A stretch of 64,000 nucleotides of DNA. It comes from Prorocentrum cordatum. Its lineage: Eukaryota; Sar; Dinophyceae; Prorocentrales; Prorocentraceae. The translations under genes were made by a program, and so were the position numbers. Positions 44,443 through 55,626 of this stretch are shown here, one piece after another. Position 1 is the first letter of the stretch. Every line of letters begins with the position of its first letter. The notes under the pieces were generated by a model. It had not been told where the DNA came from. It saw only the letters and a list, made by a program, of their open reading frames with translations, and ran no database searches. Location: contig CAUYUJ010015269.1 of the NCBI GenBank assembly GCA_963575745.1, forward strand, positions 32,501 through 96,500, given 5' to 3'.

Positions 44443-45110
44443 TTAAGACTGGTCGCTCTTACTGGCACGCGTGTCTTGCAATCCGTATACCCCAACCCTC
44501 GATACCCGCCCACTTCGCCTTCGGTTGCACCCCCTTCCCCTTTCGGGGGGAATATCTTCCTTGTCGGCCACTGACTGAAGTGCGAAGAGTCTCAAGCAAG
44601 AGCGCCGTTCCTGAGTTCGGGGACCTCCCTGGCCAAGGACTCTCGCAATACCGATGGAGAAACATCGAACAGGAGCCCTTGTCGCCGTGTCCGGGCCTCC
44701 ACCAACTTGCCTGAAGTACGCGAAAGTCTTGAGCGAGAGCGCCGTTCCTGAGTTCGGGGGCCTTCTTGGCCAGGGGCTCTCGGAGTAAATCGTGAGGCAG
44801 TATCGAACAGGAGCCCTTGTCGCCGTGGCTGGGCCTCCACCACTTGATTGAATTTCGAGAAGTCGCGAGCGAGAGCGCCGTTCCTGAGGTCGGGGGCATC
44901 TCTGGCCAGGGTGTCTTGGGGTAAAGTGTGCGGAAGTATCGAGCGGGAGCCGTTGTTGTCGTAGCTGGGCCTCCAAGGGCCCACATTTAGGCTCAAACCA
45001 ACGCTCGAGCGGGAGCCTCGTTTTCAAGGGAAATGCAGCCGGCGTCAAGGCGAGAGCGCGCGGAACTGTTTCTGGAGATCAACAACAATAATCCTTTAGA
45101 AATGGATAGT
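44443..45110 (+). repeat. composite repeat DR-L, type b, copy 2, with 137-bp internal units
   Basis: Head TTAAGACTGGTCGCTCTTAC. The block GCCGTTCCTGAGTTCGGGG occurs at 44,604, 44,741 and 44,877 (137 and 136 bp apart), each with GGAGCCCTTGTCGCCGTG. The tail is GAGATCAACAACAATAATCC, leading into a new CAA/CAG run. Confidence 0.85.
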
Positions 45111-45163
45111 CAACAACAGCAACAGCAGCAATAACAGCAGCAGCAGAAACATCAAAAATCAGC

Positions 45164-45900
45164 TTAAGACTGTTCGCTGTTATCTGCTCGCGGGCCATTC
45201 ACCACGTACATCCAAACCCTCGATACGGGCCCTCCTCATCTTAAATCATACCCCCTTTGGGGTGTCTCCTTATTACCTGCAACGTGTACTTCGCGCAGCC
45301 GCGAAGGCAGGGGAAGAGAGGACGGACGGAAGGAAGGGACAAGGGGGAGGGAGGAGGACGGAACACGACAGAGAGTAGCAGGAGGGGGGCTTGGAACAGA
45401 AAACGCGTGGTAGAACCAAACGGGCAGATCGGGCGGGTAGACCCTAACAGGCAGGTCGGAAGGCGGGCACAGGCGGCCAGGCCGAGCAGGCGGGTTGCTG
45501 AAGCGTGCGTTCTGCATGAATGGCGGCGAAGCCTCGAGCGAAAGCGCGATGCACAAATAAATCGTGAGGAAATCCACGTCGAAAGCGTGATTTCTAAATG
45601 TCGAGGGCGCGGCGTCTGGATACATTTCGAAAAGTCCCACGCGGGAGCGCAATTCCTGCATAAAATGCGAAGACGTCCCGCGCGAAAGCGCGATTGGGGT
45701 TTTAATTGAAAAGACGTATCAGACGGGAGCCGTTGTTGTAAACCGAGGGCCAGGGGCGCAGATTGGTGACACCTCGCTTCCCCTTGTAAAAAGCAGGGGG
45801 CGAACCCCGGGAGAAGCACTTCACTTGAAAAATACAATGGTTATCGGGCAGGAGGGATCAACAATGACTATGCGTTAGACATGAGAAGCCAACAACAATA
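45164..45900 (+). repeat. composite repeat DR-L, type a, copy 2
   Basis: Head TTAAGACTGTTCGCTGTTAT, then AGGGGAAGAGAGGACGG, GGCAGATCGGGCGGGTAGAC, several CGAAAGCGCGAT units, and the tail AGCAGGGGGCGAACCCCGGG with GGATCAACAATGACTATG. Confidence 0.85.
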
Positions 45901-45953
45901 ACACCAACACCAACACCAACAACCACACCAATAATAACAACAACAATCATATT

Positions 45954-47345
45954 AAGACTGTTCGCTCGCATCTGCTCGCGAGCCATGCCACTCAACGCGT
46001 ATATCCCCAAACCTCGACACCTGCCCTCTTCATCTTTGATTGTACACCCTTCGGGGCATATCTCTCGTACCTGCCACTTGTATTTCGTGCAGCCCCTAAG
46101 GCAGAGGAAAAGAGGACGGATGAAAGGAAGGGAATAGGGAAGGGAGGAGGATGGAGCACGCGAGGGAGTAGCAAGAGGGGGGCTAGGAGCAGAAGACACG
46201 TGGCAGAACCAAACGGGCAGATCGGGCGGGTAGACCCTAATAGGCGGATCGGGAAGGCGGGCCCAGGCGGCCAGGTCGAGCAGGCGGGTTGCTGAAGCGA
46301 GCGTTCTGCATGAGTCGTGAGGAAGTCCCGAGCGACAGCGCAACTCCCGAATAAATCGTAGGGAAATCCTCAACGAGAGCGTGATTCCTGATTGTCGCGG
46401 GCGCGGCGTCTAAAAAGATTGGGAGAAAGACCCACGCGAGAGCGCGAGATCTGTACACATCGTGGGGTAGTCCCGCGCGAGAGCGCGATTTTCTAATAAA
46501 TCCCACCAGCCCTCTGGGCGTAGGTGGTTCAGGGAGTTTCCTCGAGAGAGAGAGAGAGAGAGATTTACCACTCTTCCCTATTAATATACACCCCCTCCCC
46601 CAGGCGACTGGGAGCCAACCCAAGTCCATGCGGCCCCCCCCCACCATCCCTTGTAAAAAACAATACGAAATCCACTCTGCCACCACCATCCCTTGTGAAA
46701 AACAATGCAAACACTCACTCTGTCTCCCAAACTCGGAGCATGCGCAGCGAACCCGATGCGGCCTCACCCCACCATCCTTGCCAAAAAAACAATACAGAGT
46801 ACACTTGGCGGCTGCGGCGGCTGCGGCGGCTGCGGCGGGGGCAGCGGCTGCGGCGGTGGCGGCGGCGGGGGCGTCGGCGGCGGCGGCGGGGGCGGCGGCG
46901 GCGGCAGCGGCGGCGGCGGCGGGCGGCGCGGTGGCGGCGGCGGCGGCGGACAGCGGCGGCGGCGGCGGCAGCGGCGCGGCGGCGGCGGCGGCGGGCGGCG
47001 GCGGCGGCGGCGGAGGCGGCGGCGGCGGCGCCGGATTGGCCCCCAGTAGCCGGCCCCCAGTAGCGGGCCATCCAAAGATGGCATCTGAATCAATCGCGAG
47101 AAAGTCCCACGTGAGAGCACGATTTCTGCTTAAATTGTGAGGAAATCCCGCGCGAGAGCGCGATTGATCAAAAATTCTGAGGAAGCATCAGGCGAGAGCC
47201 GCTGATGTAACTCGGGGGCCAAGAGCCCAGTTTGACGCTCAAGACTTGCCCAGATAAAAACAGGGTGCGAGCCCCGGGGCACTTCAATTGAAAAATACAA
47301 TGTGCACTGGGCGGGGGGAATCAACAATATACATCTTCAGAGATG
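45954..47345 (+). repeat. composite repeat DR-L, type a, copy 3, split by an insert
   Basis: Head TTAAGACTGTTCGCTCGCAT and tail ACAGGGTGCGAGCCCCGGGG match copy 2. About 580 bp (46,502-47,085) are inserted between two GAGAGCGCGATT units. The insert includes a GA run (46,543-46,561), three CACCATCCCTTG-type units and the CGG array. Confidence 0.8.
46806..47035 (+). repeat. CGG/GGC trinucleotide array
   Basis: About 75 units of GGC with GCT, GCA and GGG variants, giving poly-Gly, poly-Ala or poly-Arg frames. Confidence 0.95.
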
Positions 47346-47353
47346 AGTACTCG

Positions 47354-47355
<2 letters not shown>

Positions 47356-47432
<77 letters not shown>

Positions 47433-47819
47433 CCACAACCACAACCACAACCACAACCACAACCACAACCACAACCACAACCACAACCACAACCACAACC
47501 ACAACCACAACCACAACCACAACCACAACTGCAACAAAAGCAACAAAAGCAACAAAAGAAACAACAACAGCAGCAATAACAATAACAACAATAACCAAAA
47601 CTACACAACAACAGCAGCAACCTCATCATCATCATCATGAGTATCATCATCATCATCAGCAGCAGCATCACCAACCCCAGCAACAACAAAAACAACAGCA
47701 ATAGCACCAACAACAACCACAATCACAACAACACCAACAACATCAACATCAACAACAACAGCAACAATAACAGTAACAACAACAACAGCAACAACAACAA
47801 CAGCAACAACAACAACAGC

Positions 47820-47865
<46 letters not shown>

Positions 47866-47958
47866 TAGACGACGACAACAACAGCAGAAGCAGCAGCGAC
47901 AGCAACGGCGACAGCAACAGCAACAACAATAACCATCACAACATTAACATCAACAGCA

Positions 47959-47990
<32 letters not shown>

Positions 47991-48060
47991 GCAACCAGCA
48001 ACAACAACCGCAGCAGCAACAACAACAACAACGCAACAGCAACAATCCGCACCGCGGAAC
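47356..48060 (+). repeat. CAA and CCACAA array
   Basis: CAA units 47,356-47,430, hexanucleotide CCACAA 47,431-47,530, then CAA/CAG/CAT mixtures to 48,060. Confidence 0.95.
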
Positions 48061-48469
48061 CCCACTACAGCCACGCGCCCAGAGACAGTGAATGACCGTT
48101 CGGCCGCATAACTCTGACAATGATGGGCTTGTTCGAACTCGCTGAGCAAGCAAGGATACAGCCAAGGTTGCAGAGTCTTGGCCGAGCATAAAAGAGCATC
48201 GTCGCCAGAAACTGCGTGTGTTGCTCATTCCCTGTCACCAAAGGCCACTCAAACTCGAGGAAGAAACAAATGCATAAACGTAAACATTGCCTTGCTGCAC
48301 TCCTGCTAGACTGCGCGCGCATCGCTGATGCACTGGCGGTGGGGCTCGATAAGGAGCCCGACCTTCTGCGTCCGACGCATCGCCGATGTATCGCTGGTGC
48401 ATCGGCGATGCGACGCGATCCTCCGACCCCACCCACTTGGACCCCAATTGGGCGGCCTCCGTCGAAGAA
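48061..48469 (+). repeat. non-genic with HF-K-related block
   Basis: At 48,370-48,450 GCATCGCCGATGTATCGCTG, GCATCGGCGATGCGACGCGA and TCCTCCGACCCCACCC match HF-K. The preceding 250 bp show nothing recognisable. Confidence 0.6.
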
Positions 48470-48600
48470 GAAACTGCTCAAACGTAAAACCTTCGGAGCT
48501 CCGCGTGGACTCGTGGGAGCGGCGCTGGCCCCCTCTTCCTGGCGGGAGGAGCGCGCCAGGGGCGGCGCCGAGATCGCCGCCGGGGGGGGGCCGGCAGGAG
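48470..48600. mobile_element. hairpin element HF-A, copy 7, truncated
   Basis: Left arm CTCAAACGTAAAACCTTCGG followed by AGCTCCGCGTGGAC and an inner GCGCGCCAGGGGCGGCGCC are present. The right arm is missing beyond the centre. Confidence 0.65.
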
Positions 48601-49039
48601 CGAGGATGCGCCTCAGGCAGACCCGCGCTGGCTCAAAATCGCGAGATCGGGTCGGAGCAGGAGCGGATCGGAGGGCAGGCGAACCGTGCCGCCTCGGATC
48701 GAGACCAAGGTCGCCGCGCCTGGCTCCCGCTGGCCCCCGGCCGGGGCCAAGAAGTCCATCAGATCGGGATCGCGGCCCCGGCCCGCGAATCGAATCGCCT
48801 CGAGTCGGATCGCAGGCGGCCCTGCCACGCGCCAATCGAAGGCCTCGCCTTTTTGCCTTCGGTCCGACCTGGTCTGGGCCTCGAACGGGGTCATCGATGA
48901 TCGTATCGTGACGCGTCTCGGGCCAAGAAAAGAGAGAAAACCAGAGCCACGTTCCTATTCAGTCGGCACCCGCTCAGATGCCCCGCTCTTGCTACAATGG
49001 TGTCGGGTGGCATGCACTGGTTGGCCGTACCTATCGGTC
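48601..49039. other. no gene recognised
   Basis: Nothing supported is seen here. Confidence 0.4.
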
Positions 49040-49235
49040 GGAAGAAGTAAGTAGAAACATGAAGTAGGGAGGCGGATAAAGTAGATTGGGTTCGGGCCCG
49101 CCCAGTAACAAAACGCAGCAAAAGCATATCGATTCTTGAAGTGGGAAGGCGCTTGAAGTAGATTGGGTTCCGGGCATCCAAAATACCTACTTTCAACGAC
49201 CAACGTGAATGGATACGCAATGAAAATATAAACGT
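49040..49235 (+). repeat. dispersed repeat DR-N, copy 2
   Basis: GAAGTGGGAAGGCGCTTGAA, GTAGATTGGGTTCCGGGC and ATACCTACTTTCAACGACC match 12,110-12,275. An internal duplicate of AAAGTAGATTGGGTTCGGG lies at 49,078. Confidence 0.75.
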
Positions 49236-49267
49236 GTATACTCGAGCAGGCCTCTCGAAACACAACT

Positions 49268-49885
49268 TCAAGCAGCATGCGAACGCGGCAATCGACCACA
49301 CGGTGATGCCCCACCAGTCCCCTGCCTGTAGCCGGAGTTGAGTGGAGAGGACACGCGAGAGGACACAAGACCCTTCCGAGGATCACATTGCTGTAGGAAT
49401 GTAAGAAGGCATGGGTCGCGAAGCTCAGGGCACGAGGGTACCCTCGATCTGGCAGGGTCGACATCCCAATCAGTCTCGACAGCACCATCCCCGCACCCCT
49501 CCGGCGAAGCGGCCATCTCAGAGAGCTGGCCGCTCTCGACGAGCAGCGCACAGCGCGTCAGGATGTCCTCGCACGCCTCGCCGGAGGCCGGGAGGGGGGG
49601 GCCAGAGTGGGCCAAGAGGCGGTGGCAGTCCCGCCACGGGTCGTCGAGTCTGGCAGAGGGGCGCCTCTCCCAGGCAGACGCCCACGAGCTCTCGCCGAGC
49701 CCTCCCCCCGCCGGACGGGAAAGCCACACGCGACCGCGGGCGACCCGCCTGCCGTCCGGCGGCTGCTCCGCCCTCCGAGGTCCACACGCGTGCGCGCCCA
49801 CGGTAGACAAGCGCGTTCCACAACTCCCAGAGGATTGCATCGGCGAGGCGGTGCGATCCTCCGGCCCCATCTGCCCGAAGCCCAT
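49268..49885 (-). other. unrecognised open frame of 205 codons
   Basis: Not repeat-derived over its C-terminal half: EACEDILTRCALLVESGQL, EMAASPEGC and PCLLTFLQQC have ordinary protein composition, whereas the N-terminal third is Arg/Gly/Pro-rich and overlaps an HF-K-like block at about 49,840-49,890. No family recognised. It could be one exon or chance in GC-rich DNA. Confidence 0.2.
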
Positions 49886-50699
49886 CCAGGAGGCCTCGGC
49901 AAGCGCGTTCCACGGCTCGCAGAGTTACTGCTCCCAAATGGCTTGGAGCCGCCGCGAGAATGCACGACACGGCGCATCGAGGCACATGTTTTTTTTATGA
50001 TGACTCCTTATGACGTTTGCGAGAGCAGGCCCTCTGCGAGTAGTGGAACGCGCACACTGGAGTCCCCCTGGGCGCTCCTCTTGGTCGAAACGCGCGAGAG
50101 GCCGAGCACTCTGGGCGCGCAGGCGGCTGGCGGACGCGCTCACTCGGGCCCGAGCTGCGGCTCACGGCGGAGTCGAAGCGCGCGAGGGGACGGTGGGTCA
50201 CTCTGGGCCTGCGGGCGGCACGTGGACGCCCGCCGGGCCCACCGCTGGAGCTTCTCATGGGGAGGGGGGCTTGACGCGCATGGAGAGGCGGGCGAGGTCC
50301 ACGGAGGAGCACGGCGGAGAGGAAGAGAGGGAGAGAAAGAGGGAAGAGGAGGGGAGCAGCGGGAGGCGGGCGACGAGGAGGGGGAACTGGGAGCGTGGAG
50401 GGGGAGGAGAAGCGGGAGCGTGGGCACGGGAGGGGGGAAGAGGGAGCAGGGGGAAGAGTAATTAAATGACGGAGGGAAGGAGCAGGGCGGGGGACGGCAC
50501 ATTTGCAAAGACCGAGGTCCCGACCCCCACAGCAGGGCTGGGGAAAACGGCACCTCGTCCAACCGATCGAGCCCGCCCCACCGAATCCATGCCCCACCTA
50601 TCGACTTCGACGACCCATCGACACCAAGTCCTCTTGCTTAACCAGGTCGACCGCTGCCCATCGATCGATCCGGTTGAAGCAGAAGCCTAAACGATGCCC
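49886..50699. other. no gene recognised
   Basis: GC-rich, with a GAG/GGGAG-rich purine run (50,300-50,460) and CCATCGATCGATC words near 50,660. Confidence 0.4.
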
Positions 50700-50915
50700 A
50701 TCGATCGGTCGATCAGAAGACCCAACAGCAGCATGGACATGAATTTGATGGAGCTCCGCGAGGATTTCTTAGATCAGCGCTCGACCCCCCTCCCTGGCGC
50801 GCGGAGCGCGCCAGGGGCGGCGGGGCGTCCAGCTCAGATCCCAAGAAATGCGCGCGCAATGCCGACAAATAATATGCTTATGCTGTTTCTTGTTGACTGG
50901 TCGATGCCGATCGAT
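50700..50915. mobile_element. hairpin element HF-A, copy 8
   Basis: Core GGAGCTCCGCGAGGATTTCT, inner palindrome GGCGCGCGGAGCGCGCC, right arm ending CATAAGCATATTATTTGTCG in complement. Complementarity continues outward into CATCGATCGGTCGATCAG, making this one of the longest inverted repeats. Confidence 0.85.
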
Positions 50916-51455
50916 ACTCTCCGGAACTCTGCCGTGGTGCGCTCTGCTCAAAATTTCGGGGCGAATCCAGCGGTGACCACGAGGGCCTCCCAGGAGGCCC
51001 GAAAAGCCGAAAACGAGGGGAATGCAGGCGGTATGGGAACCTATTCCTCCTCTGATTGGCATGGGCGAAGCGGATCCTGAACGAACCAGGTCCTGGACCC
51101 TGGGGCCTTCCCCCAGGACGAGACCTTCATTGGAGTCGTGTTCTGACAATCCCCGGGCCCGTGGAAGGCCCCGAGAGCCCGAAAACGGGGGGCGGGGGGG
51201 GGGGGGGGGAAACTCGGCCCCCCGAGGCACTCCGAACCCGGTTCCCCCAATGCGATTTGTCCTCCTCTGAGATCGATGCCCATCGATCGACCGACCGACC
51301 GAAGCGGCACCTCGCCAAAGAGCAGCCCCGTCGCGGGCGGCGCCCGGAGAGGCCAGGCCCGCTGCAGGGCCGAGAAGGCGCCAAAGGCCACCCTCCGCCC
51401 CGCCCGCCCCTCTCGCGCAGGCGTGCTCCCGCCGCTGAGCACAGCCACCCCTCGT
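50916..51455. other. non-genic with partial DR-M similarity
   Basis: About 51,065-51,190 has GACAATCCCCGGGCCCGTGG and CCCCGAGAGCCCGAAAACGG resembling DR-M. The remainder is unrecognised. Confidence 0.4.
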
Positions 51456-51507
<52 letters not shown>

Positions 51508-51685
51508 TGACTCTCCCTCCTTCCGTTTCCTCGCCCCTCCCTCCCCCCTCTTCTGCGTCCCAGCCCTTCGATCATCTCTCCTCCTCCTCCTCCTCCTCCT
51601 CCTCCTCCTCCTCCTCCTCCTCCTCCCCCTCCTCCTCCCCCTCCTACTCTTACTCCTACTCCTACTCCTACTCCTCCCCCCCGCC
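51456..51685 (+). repeat. GAC and CTC arrays
   Basis: GAC repeats 51,456-51,510; CTC then TCCTAC repeats 51,581-51,680. Confidence 0.9.
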
Positions 51686-52004
51686 GACCTTCCCTTCCTC
51701 CGCCTCGTCCTGTCCTCACCCTCCACACCTCGCGCGGGCCCTCCCGTCGCTGGGCCACCGGGAGGCCTGCCCACCTCCCACCCACCCCCGCTGCCCGAGA
51801 GCAAACCCGGGGACCACAGGACGGACCCGCGACGTCCAGCGTGTTGGAGTGATGCGCTTCCTGGAAGGGACACCAGCGACAGGCACTTCTGAGACCGCGG
51901 CGCTGCATCCGAGACGTCGAGATGCGAGCAAGAATCGTGCGACGACCTTGCGGGCCGAGCCGAGCGGACTCGAGTCATCGGCATCGCCCGTCTCACAAGT
52001 CCTT
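51686..52004. other. no gene recognised
   Basis: Nothing supported is seen here. Confidence 0.4.
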
Positions 52005-52215
52005 TTCCCTGGGGTCCCGTTCCCAGACCCCCGACGTCGTGTTTTTGTCGCAATGTCGACCCCGAGAGACCATTCCCTGGGACCAGTTTTTCATCCTGAG
52101 TCGTGCTCGACGGTCCCGAGGCCCAGCGAGGGTCCCCAGCGGCCGAAAATGACGAAAAACGTCCCGTCGTGTTTTTTTTCGCAGCGCGAGGGGGTCTGGG
52201 AAGTCCCTTTCCCTG
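52005..52215 (+). repeat. dispersed repeat DR-M, long copy
   Basis: CCCCCGACGTCGTGTTTTTG, CAATGTCGACCCCGAGAG, CCAGTTTTTCATCCTGAGTC, GACGGTCCCGAGGCCCAGCG, then a second GTCGTGTTTTTTTTCGCAGC. The repeated start block suggests tandem or circularly permuted units. Confidence 0.8.
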
Positions 52216-52380
52216 GGCTTCCGTCTGGAACCCCGTGATGGAACAAATCAGGACGGAGGCCCAACGGCGGCAACGTGGCGAAGCCCCGCCAGACCCGCCC
52301 AGCGCACGGGGCGGCCACGAGGCGCCCCACGGGCGGCAGCGTGGCGAAACCTCGGCAGGCCCATCTAAATCCTCGTGAGT
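52216..52380 (+). repeat. GGCGGCAACGTGGCGAAGCC-type short repeats
   Basis: CGGCAACGTGGCGAAGCC (about 52,266) and CGGCAGCGTGGCGAAACC (about 52,333) are repeated blocks. Confidence 0.6.
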
Positions 52381-52625
52381 ACCAATAATGGGACGCAGAA
52401 GGACATACTAGTACTATATGTCCTCCTCGGAGGCGCGCGTCCGACCCGAACATATAGTATACCCGTCTTGTAGTATATCGTTTCCCGAGCGGTGTGGCCA
52501 GAAAGCGCACGCCACGACGCATACACTATAAGATTTCTCGGTGCGCGCGCCGCCCCTGGGGGGGCGACGCACATATAGTATAGGTATGTTGGGGTGACGC
52601 CGACAATAAGAGCCCGTAACAAGCC
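52381..52625. repeat. ATATAGTATA-containing repeated blocks
   Basis: ACATATAGTATA occurs at about 52,449 and 52,571, with GTACTATATGTCC, GCGCGCG and CTTGTAGTATATCG blocks arranged in direct and inverted order. Possibly a decayed hairpin element. Confidence 0.55.
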
Positions 52626-52859
52626 CTGTTTGGGGAGAAGTCTGGACGGAGGCCCCCCCCGAGAAACGGCCGAGGACCTCCAGACGGCAGGCCCAGACAT
52701 CCAGCGCGATGAAAAACTCAGTGCGGAGGCTCTTCGTCGTTGTCGGTCTTCGCCATTTTCGGCGTTTGGCGTGGCCCTGGCCGGGCGCCGGGACCGTCAC
52801 ATTAGCCGGACGAAGGATCCAACCATTTGCAGCTGCGGGTGCCGCGAGGGAGATGACAC

Positions 52860-52965
52860 GAAGGAAAACCTGGGTCAGTGCACCCCTGGCTCTGCAGGAT
52901 CCTGCTAGATCCGGCGCTCTGGCCGACCCCCGTTTGCACCGACCCCCGCCCATTGAGCCCCGAAT
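52860..52965 (+). repeat. dispersed repeat DR-P, copy 2
   Basis: CACCCCTGGCTCTGCAGGAT and GGCGCTCTGGCCGACCCCCG match 2,585-2,645. Confidence 0.8.
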
Positions 52966-53539
52966 CTGGAGAGGTAGCACGGCCCAGGTCCTGAGATCCA
53001 CCCACCCTTGGTCGTCACCCCCCCCGCATGGCCGCCCCTGCAGGTCAGGGCTCTGGGAAGCCGCTCGGGGCGCAGGCTCCGAGGGGTACCCGCCGCCAGG
53101 TGGACCCCAGCGGGGGGCGCCCGCTGCCCCAGCCTCGACCTGCACGCAGGGGCAACGCTCACGCGTCGCAGGCATTGCTCGCCCTCTCGAGGCCGCCCAG
53201 ACGGGGTCGAAGTTCTTTGGGGGATGACGAGGATGAGCGCGGACAACACGATTCGACAGCTGGCGATAACATGCGAACGCAACCGCACACCGAAAGCACG
53301 GTTAGAAGCCATTGTTGTGCGGCCGGGGAGGTTCCACATGAAAGCCTTTTACTTCCTCACCCAACGCGCGGAACAGACGTGCACAGCGCCGAGGGAGAGG
53401 AGAAGGAGGAGAAGAAGGGGGACGACGACGAGGATTAGAGCGAGAAGGAAAAGTGGGCAGCGTGATTGCCAAAAACGGACCGACATGGGGTCGAAGTAGA
53501 TAGGGTCAGCGTGGAGAACAGCGGGTTCCACATCGAGCC
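52966..53539. other. no gene recognised
   Basis: GC-rich without identifiable repeats. Open frames show no recognised family. Confidence 0.4.
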
Positions 53540-53574
53540 GCATCGCCAATACATCGGCGGTGCGGCGCGATTAT
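53540..53574 (+). repeat. left half of an HF-K copy plus target duplication
   Basis: ATCGCCAATACATCGGCGGT and GCGGCGCG are the HF-K block, ending in ATTAT (53,570-53,574), the target-site duplication of the copia element. The HF-K sequence resumes at 59,688. Confidence 0.8.
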
Positions 53575-53697
53575 TGAAAAGCGTTGTTCTTCCCTGCGCT
53601 CGAGAGCCTCCAACAAGATTTGCACCAAAACGGCCGCGGTGCATCAAACCCCTGAAACACAACCTTGTCCCTGGGGTCGGGGCGGGTTCCTTTGCCA
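53575..53697 (-). repeat. 3' LTR of copia element
   Basis: 123 bp. In minus sense it begins TGGCAAAGGAACC and ends CGCTTTTCA, the usual TG...CA limits. A purine run GAGGGAAC lies just upstream as a possible polypurine tract. Confidence 0.88.
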
Positions 53698-53857
53698 GTT
53701 CCCTCGGGCACGCCCTCCCTTACCTGGGGAAGCGGCCGCCGAAACAAAAACTACCTGCTCCGAGCAAGTCTGTAAGCTTCCGCCACCACGCGCAAAGCTC
53801 GGCTCGGGCGGGCGCACGCGGGGGGGGGGGAAGGAAAGGTCTGAAACGCAACAAAAG

Positions 53858-54480
53858 TCAAACCTGAGCCTTCAATGCCCCCCGCAAGGGCTCATCCAGC
53901 AGCACGATCTGGGACATCGTCGACGCATCCAAATCTTCGGTGCCAAAGTTAGCTGGATTCAACTTGCCTGTCATGTTGGGAGAGGCGAAGCGGCCGTCAC
54001 GGGGAACATTATGGATCCAGACCGCGGGCGTCTCCAAGTGGCGAACCTTGCCGCGGCCTCGACGCTGGGCAATGCTGATGGCCGCAGACGAGTCCGCCCA
54101 CAGGCGGACGTCGACGGTGACCCCGAAGCAAGCCGCGAAGGCCCACACGCCCATCGCCCATCGCACGCGAACCCGCGCGCGCCAGCCTGCGAAACTCGGC
54201 CTCGCCGCTGCTCAGGGAGATCGGGATCTGAGTCGCGGGTGCGTCCACGATGGCATGGAGGCCGCGATCGACGACCACCGATGAGGTTCTCCTTGTCGCG
54301 ACTGGGCAGCCAGCCCAGTCCGCGTCGCAGCAAACGTCCATAGCATTGGGCTGACGCTGCCTGCAATAGAGCCAGACGGCTCGCGGTGCACCTTGAAGAA
54401 GCGGGCGCAACGCCTGAGCCTCTGGCCGAGTTGAGCCGCAGGTTGAGCGATGCCCCGCGCACACTCCCTGGCTGCGCACT
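53858..54480 (-). pseudogene. copia RNase H domain and C-terminus
   Basis: DVCCDADWAGCPVATRRTSS and ISLSSGEAEFRRLA are the copia RNase H hallmarks (DADWAG..., LSS.EAE). In a second frame WADSSAAISIAQRRGRGKVR and HLETPAVWI carry the later acidic residue and the RHLE box. LNPANFGTEDL is a changed form of the NPAD..TK.L ending, and the stop is at 53,858. Confidence 0.85.
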
Positions 54481-54599
54481 GCACCTCAGGCCAAGACTGT
54501 CCATCACGAGGCACGCCATGCGCATGCATGGAGACTGAAACTACGCGGCTTCATCATCCTCGTTCAGCTCGCCCTCCGTCTCTGGCGCAGTGGCCACCT

Positions 54600-55485
54600 T
54601 CACGCCTGGAGAGGCGACCGGCGTCGCGTTCTCACCGTAGAGCCAGAGCTGGGGGGACTGGAGGATCTGGACATGTCCCAGATCAGCTTCACAATCGATG
54701 GCCTCGCCCCCTGCGGACCACCGGTCGCGCCGCCTGATCGCCCGATCTCATCGCGGCCCTGCGGCTCTGGCCCTAGCCCACCGCGGTCCCCGACGACGAA
54801 CTCGGTGCTGAGCTGGTCCGTCACCCAGGCGGAAGCCTCGCGACCCCCTCGACAACGAAATCGTCGCCATGGTGGAAGAGGCCCAAGCGCTTCTCCTCGC
54901 GTTGGTAGACGCACGGGCTGAAGGCACTCTGCTGGAAGCCGCAGTGCGGCAGCACCTCCGTGGTCGTCAGCTCGAAATTCTGGCCGGCATCGTGGGCACC
55001 GTAGAGGGCCATCAAAAGCTCGCCACAGACGCCGTCTGCAAGGGCCCTCCTCGAGGAGGCGGATGTACACCACCCGCTTGATCTCGCAGTGAGGGTGAGC
55101 ACGTGAGATTTCCATGAAGCGGAGGCACCGGCCCTCAGCTGGACCACTCGACATGACCGTTGAGCACATGAGTCGCAAGCACTCCAGGGGAGGTGTGGCT
55201 GCAGAAACGGCAACGACGTCTCCTGGCACAGTCGCGCCCTGGGCCCGCGTCTCCTGAACCACGAGCCTGCCCTTGAAAGTCTGGGCGGCCCTGGTCGCCC
55301 CCATCCGCGTCAGACCAGACCGCGCCCATGGGCCTTCGCCCTGTGTCGCGCGCGCACTCCGACAGCGCTGCACTCCCAGACGCCGCGATCGCCGAGCCCG
55401 GCCGCGAAACCAATCTCGACGCGGCGCCCTGCTCGAACGAAGCCGGGGCCCATCGCCAGGCCTGCGAGGTCGTCGCAAGACTCAC
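54600..55485 (-). pseudogene. copia reverse transcriptase domain
   Basis: FKGRLVVQETRAQGATVPGD, AATPPLECLRLMCSTVMSS, FMEISRAHPHCEIKRVVYIR, then in a shifted frame LLMALYGAHDAGQNFELTTT, GFQQSAFSPCVY and HHGDDFVVEG. HGDD corresponds to the catalytic YVDD box, and the D/E-ISRAH box to the first catalytic motif with Asp replaced by Glu. At least two frameshifts. Confidence 0.85.
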
Positions 55486-55626
55486 TTTTCACCGAATCCC
55501 GCCACTGGCCCGCGAACCCCCGCAGGCCCAGCTCCTCGTCGCCCGCGCGCGGACCGCAGTCCAGCGCGCCGATCGCCAGGTCGGGCCGCCGCTGGACGAG
55601 CTTCCTGAGGCCGCGAAGCATGGCCT

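Noticed and set aside
48061-48835. Reverse-strand open frame of 256 codons
   Set aside because: It crosses an HF-K block, an HF-A copy and GC-rich DNA, with no recognised family.
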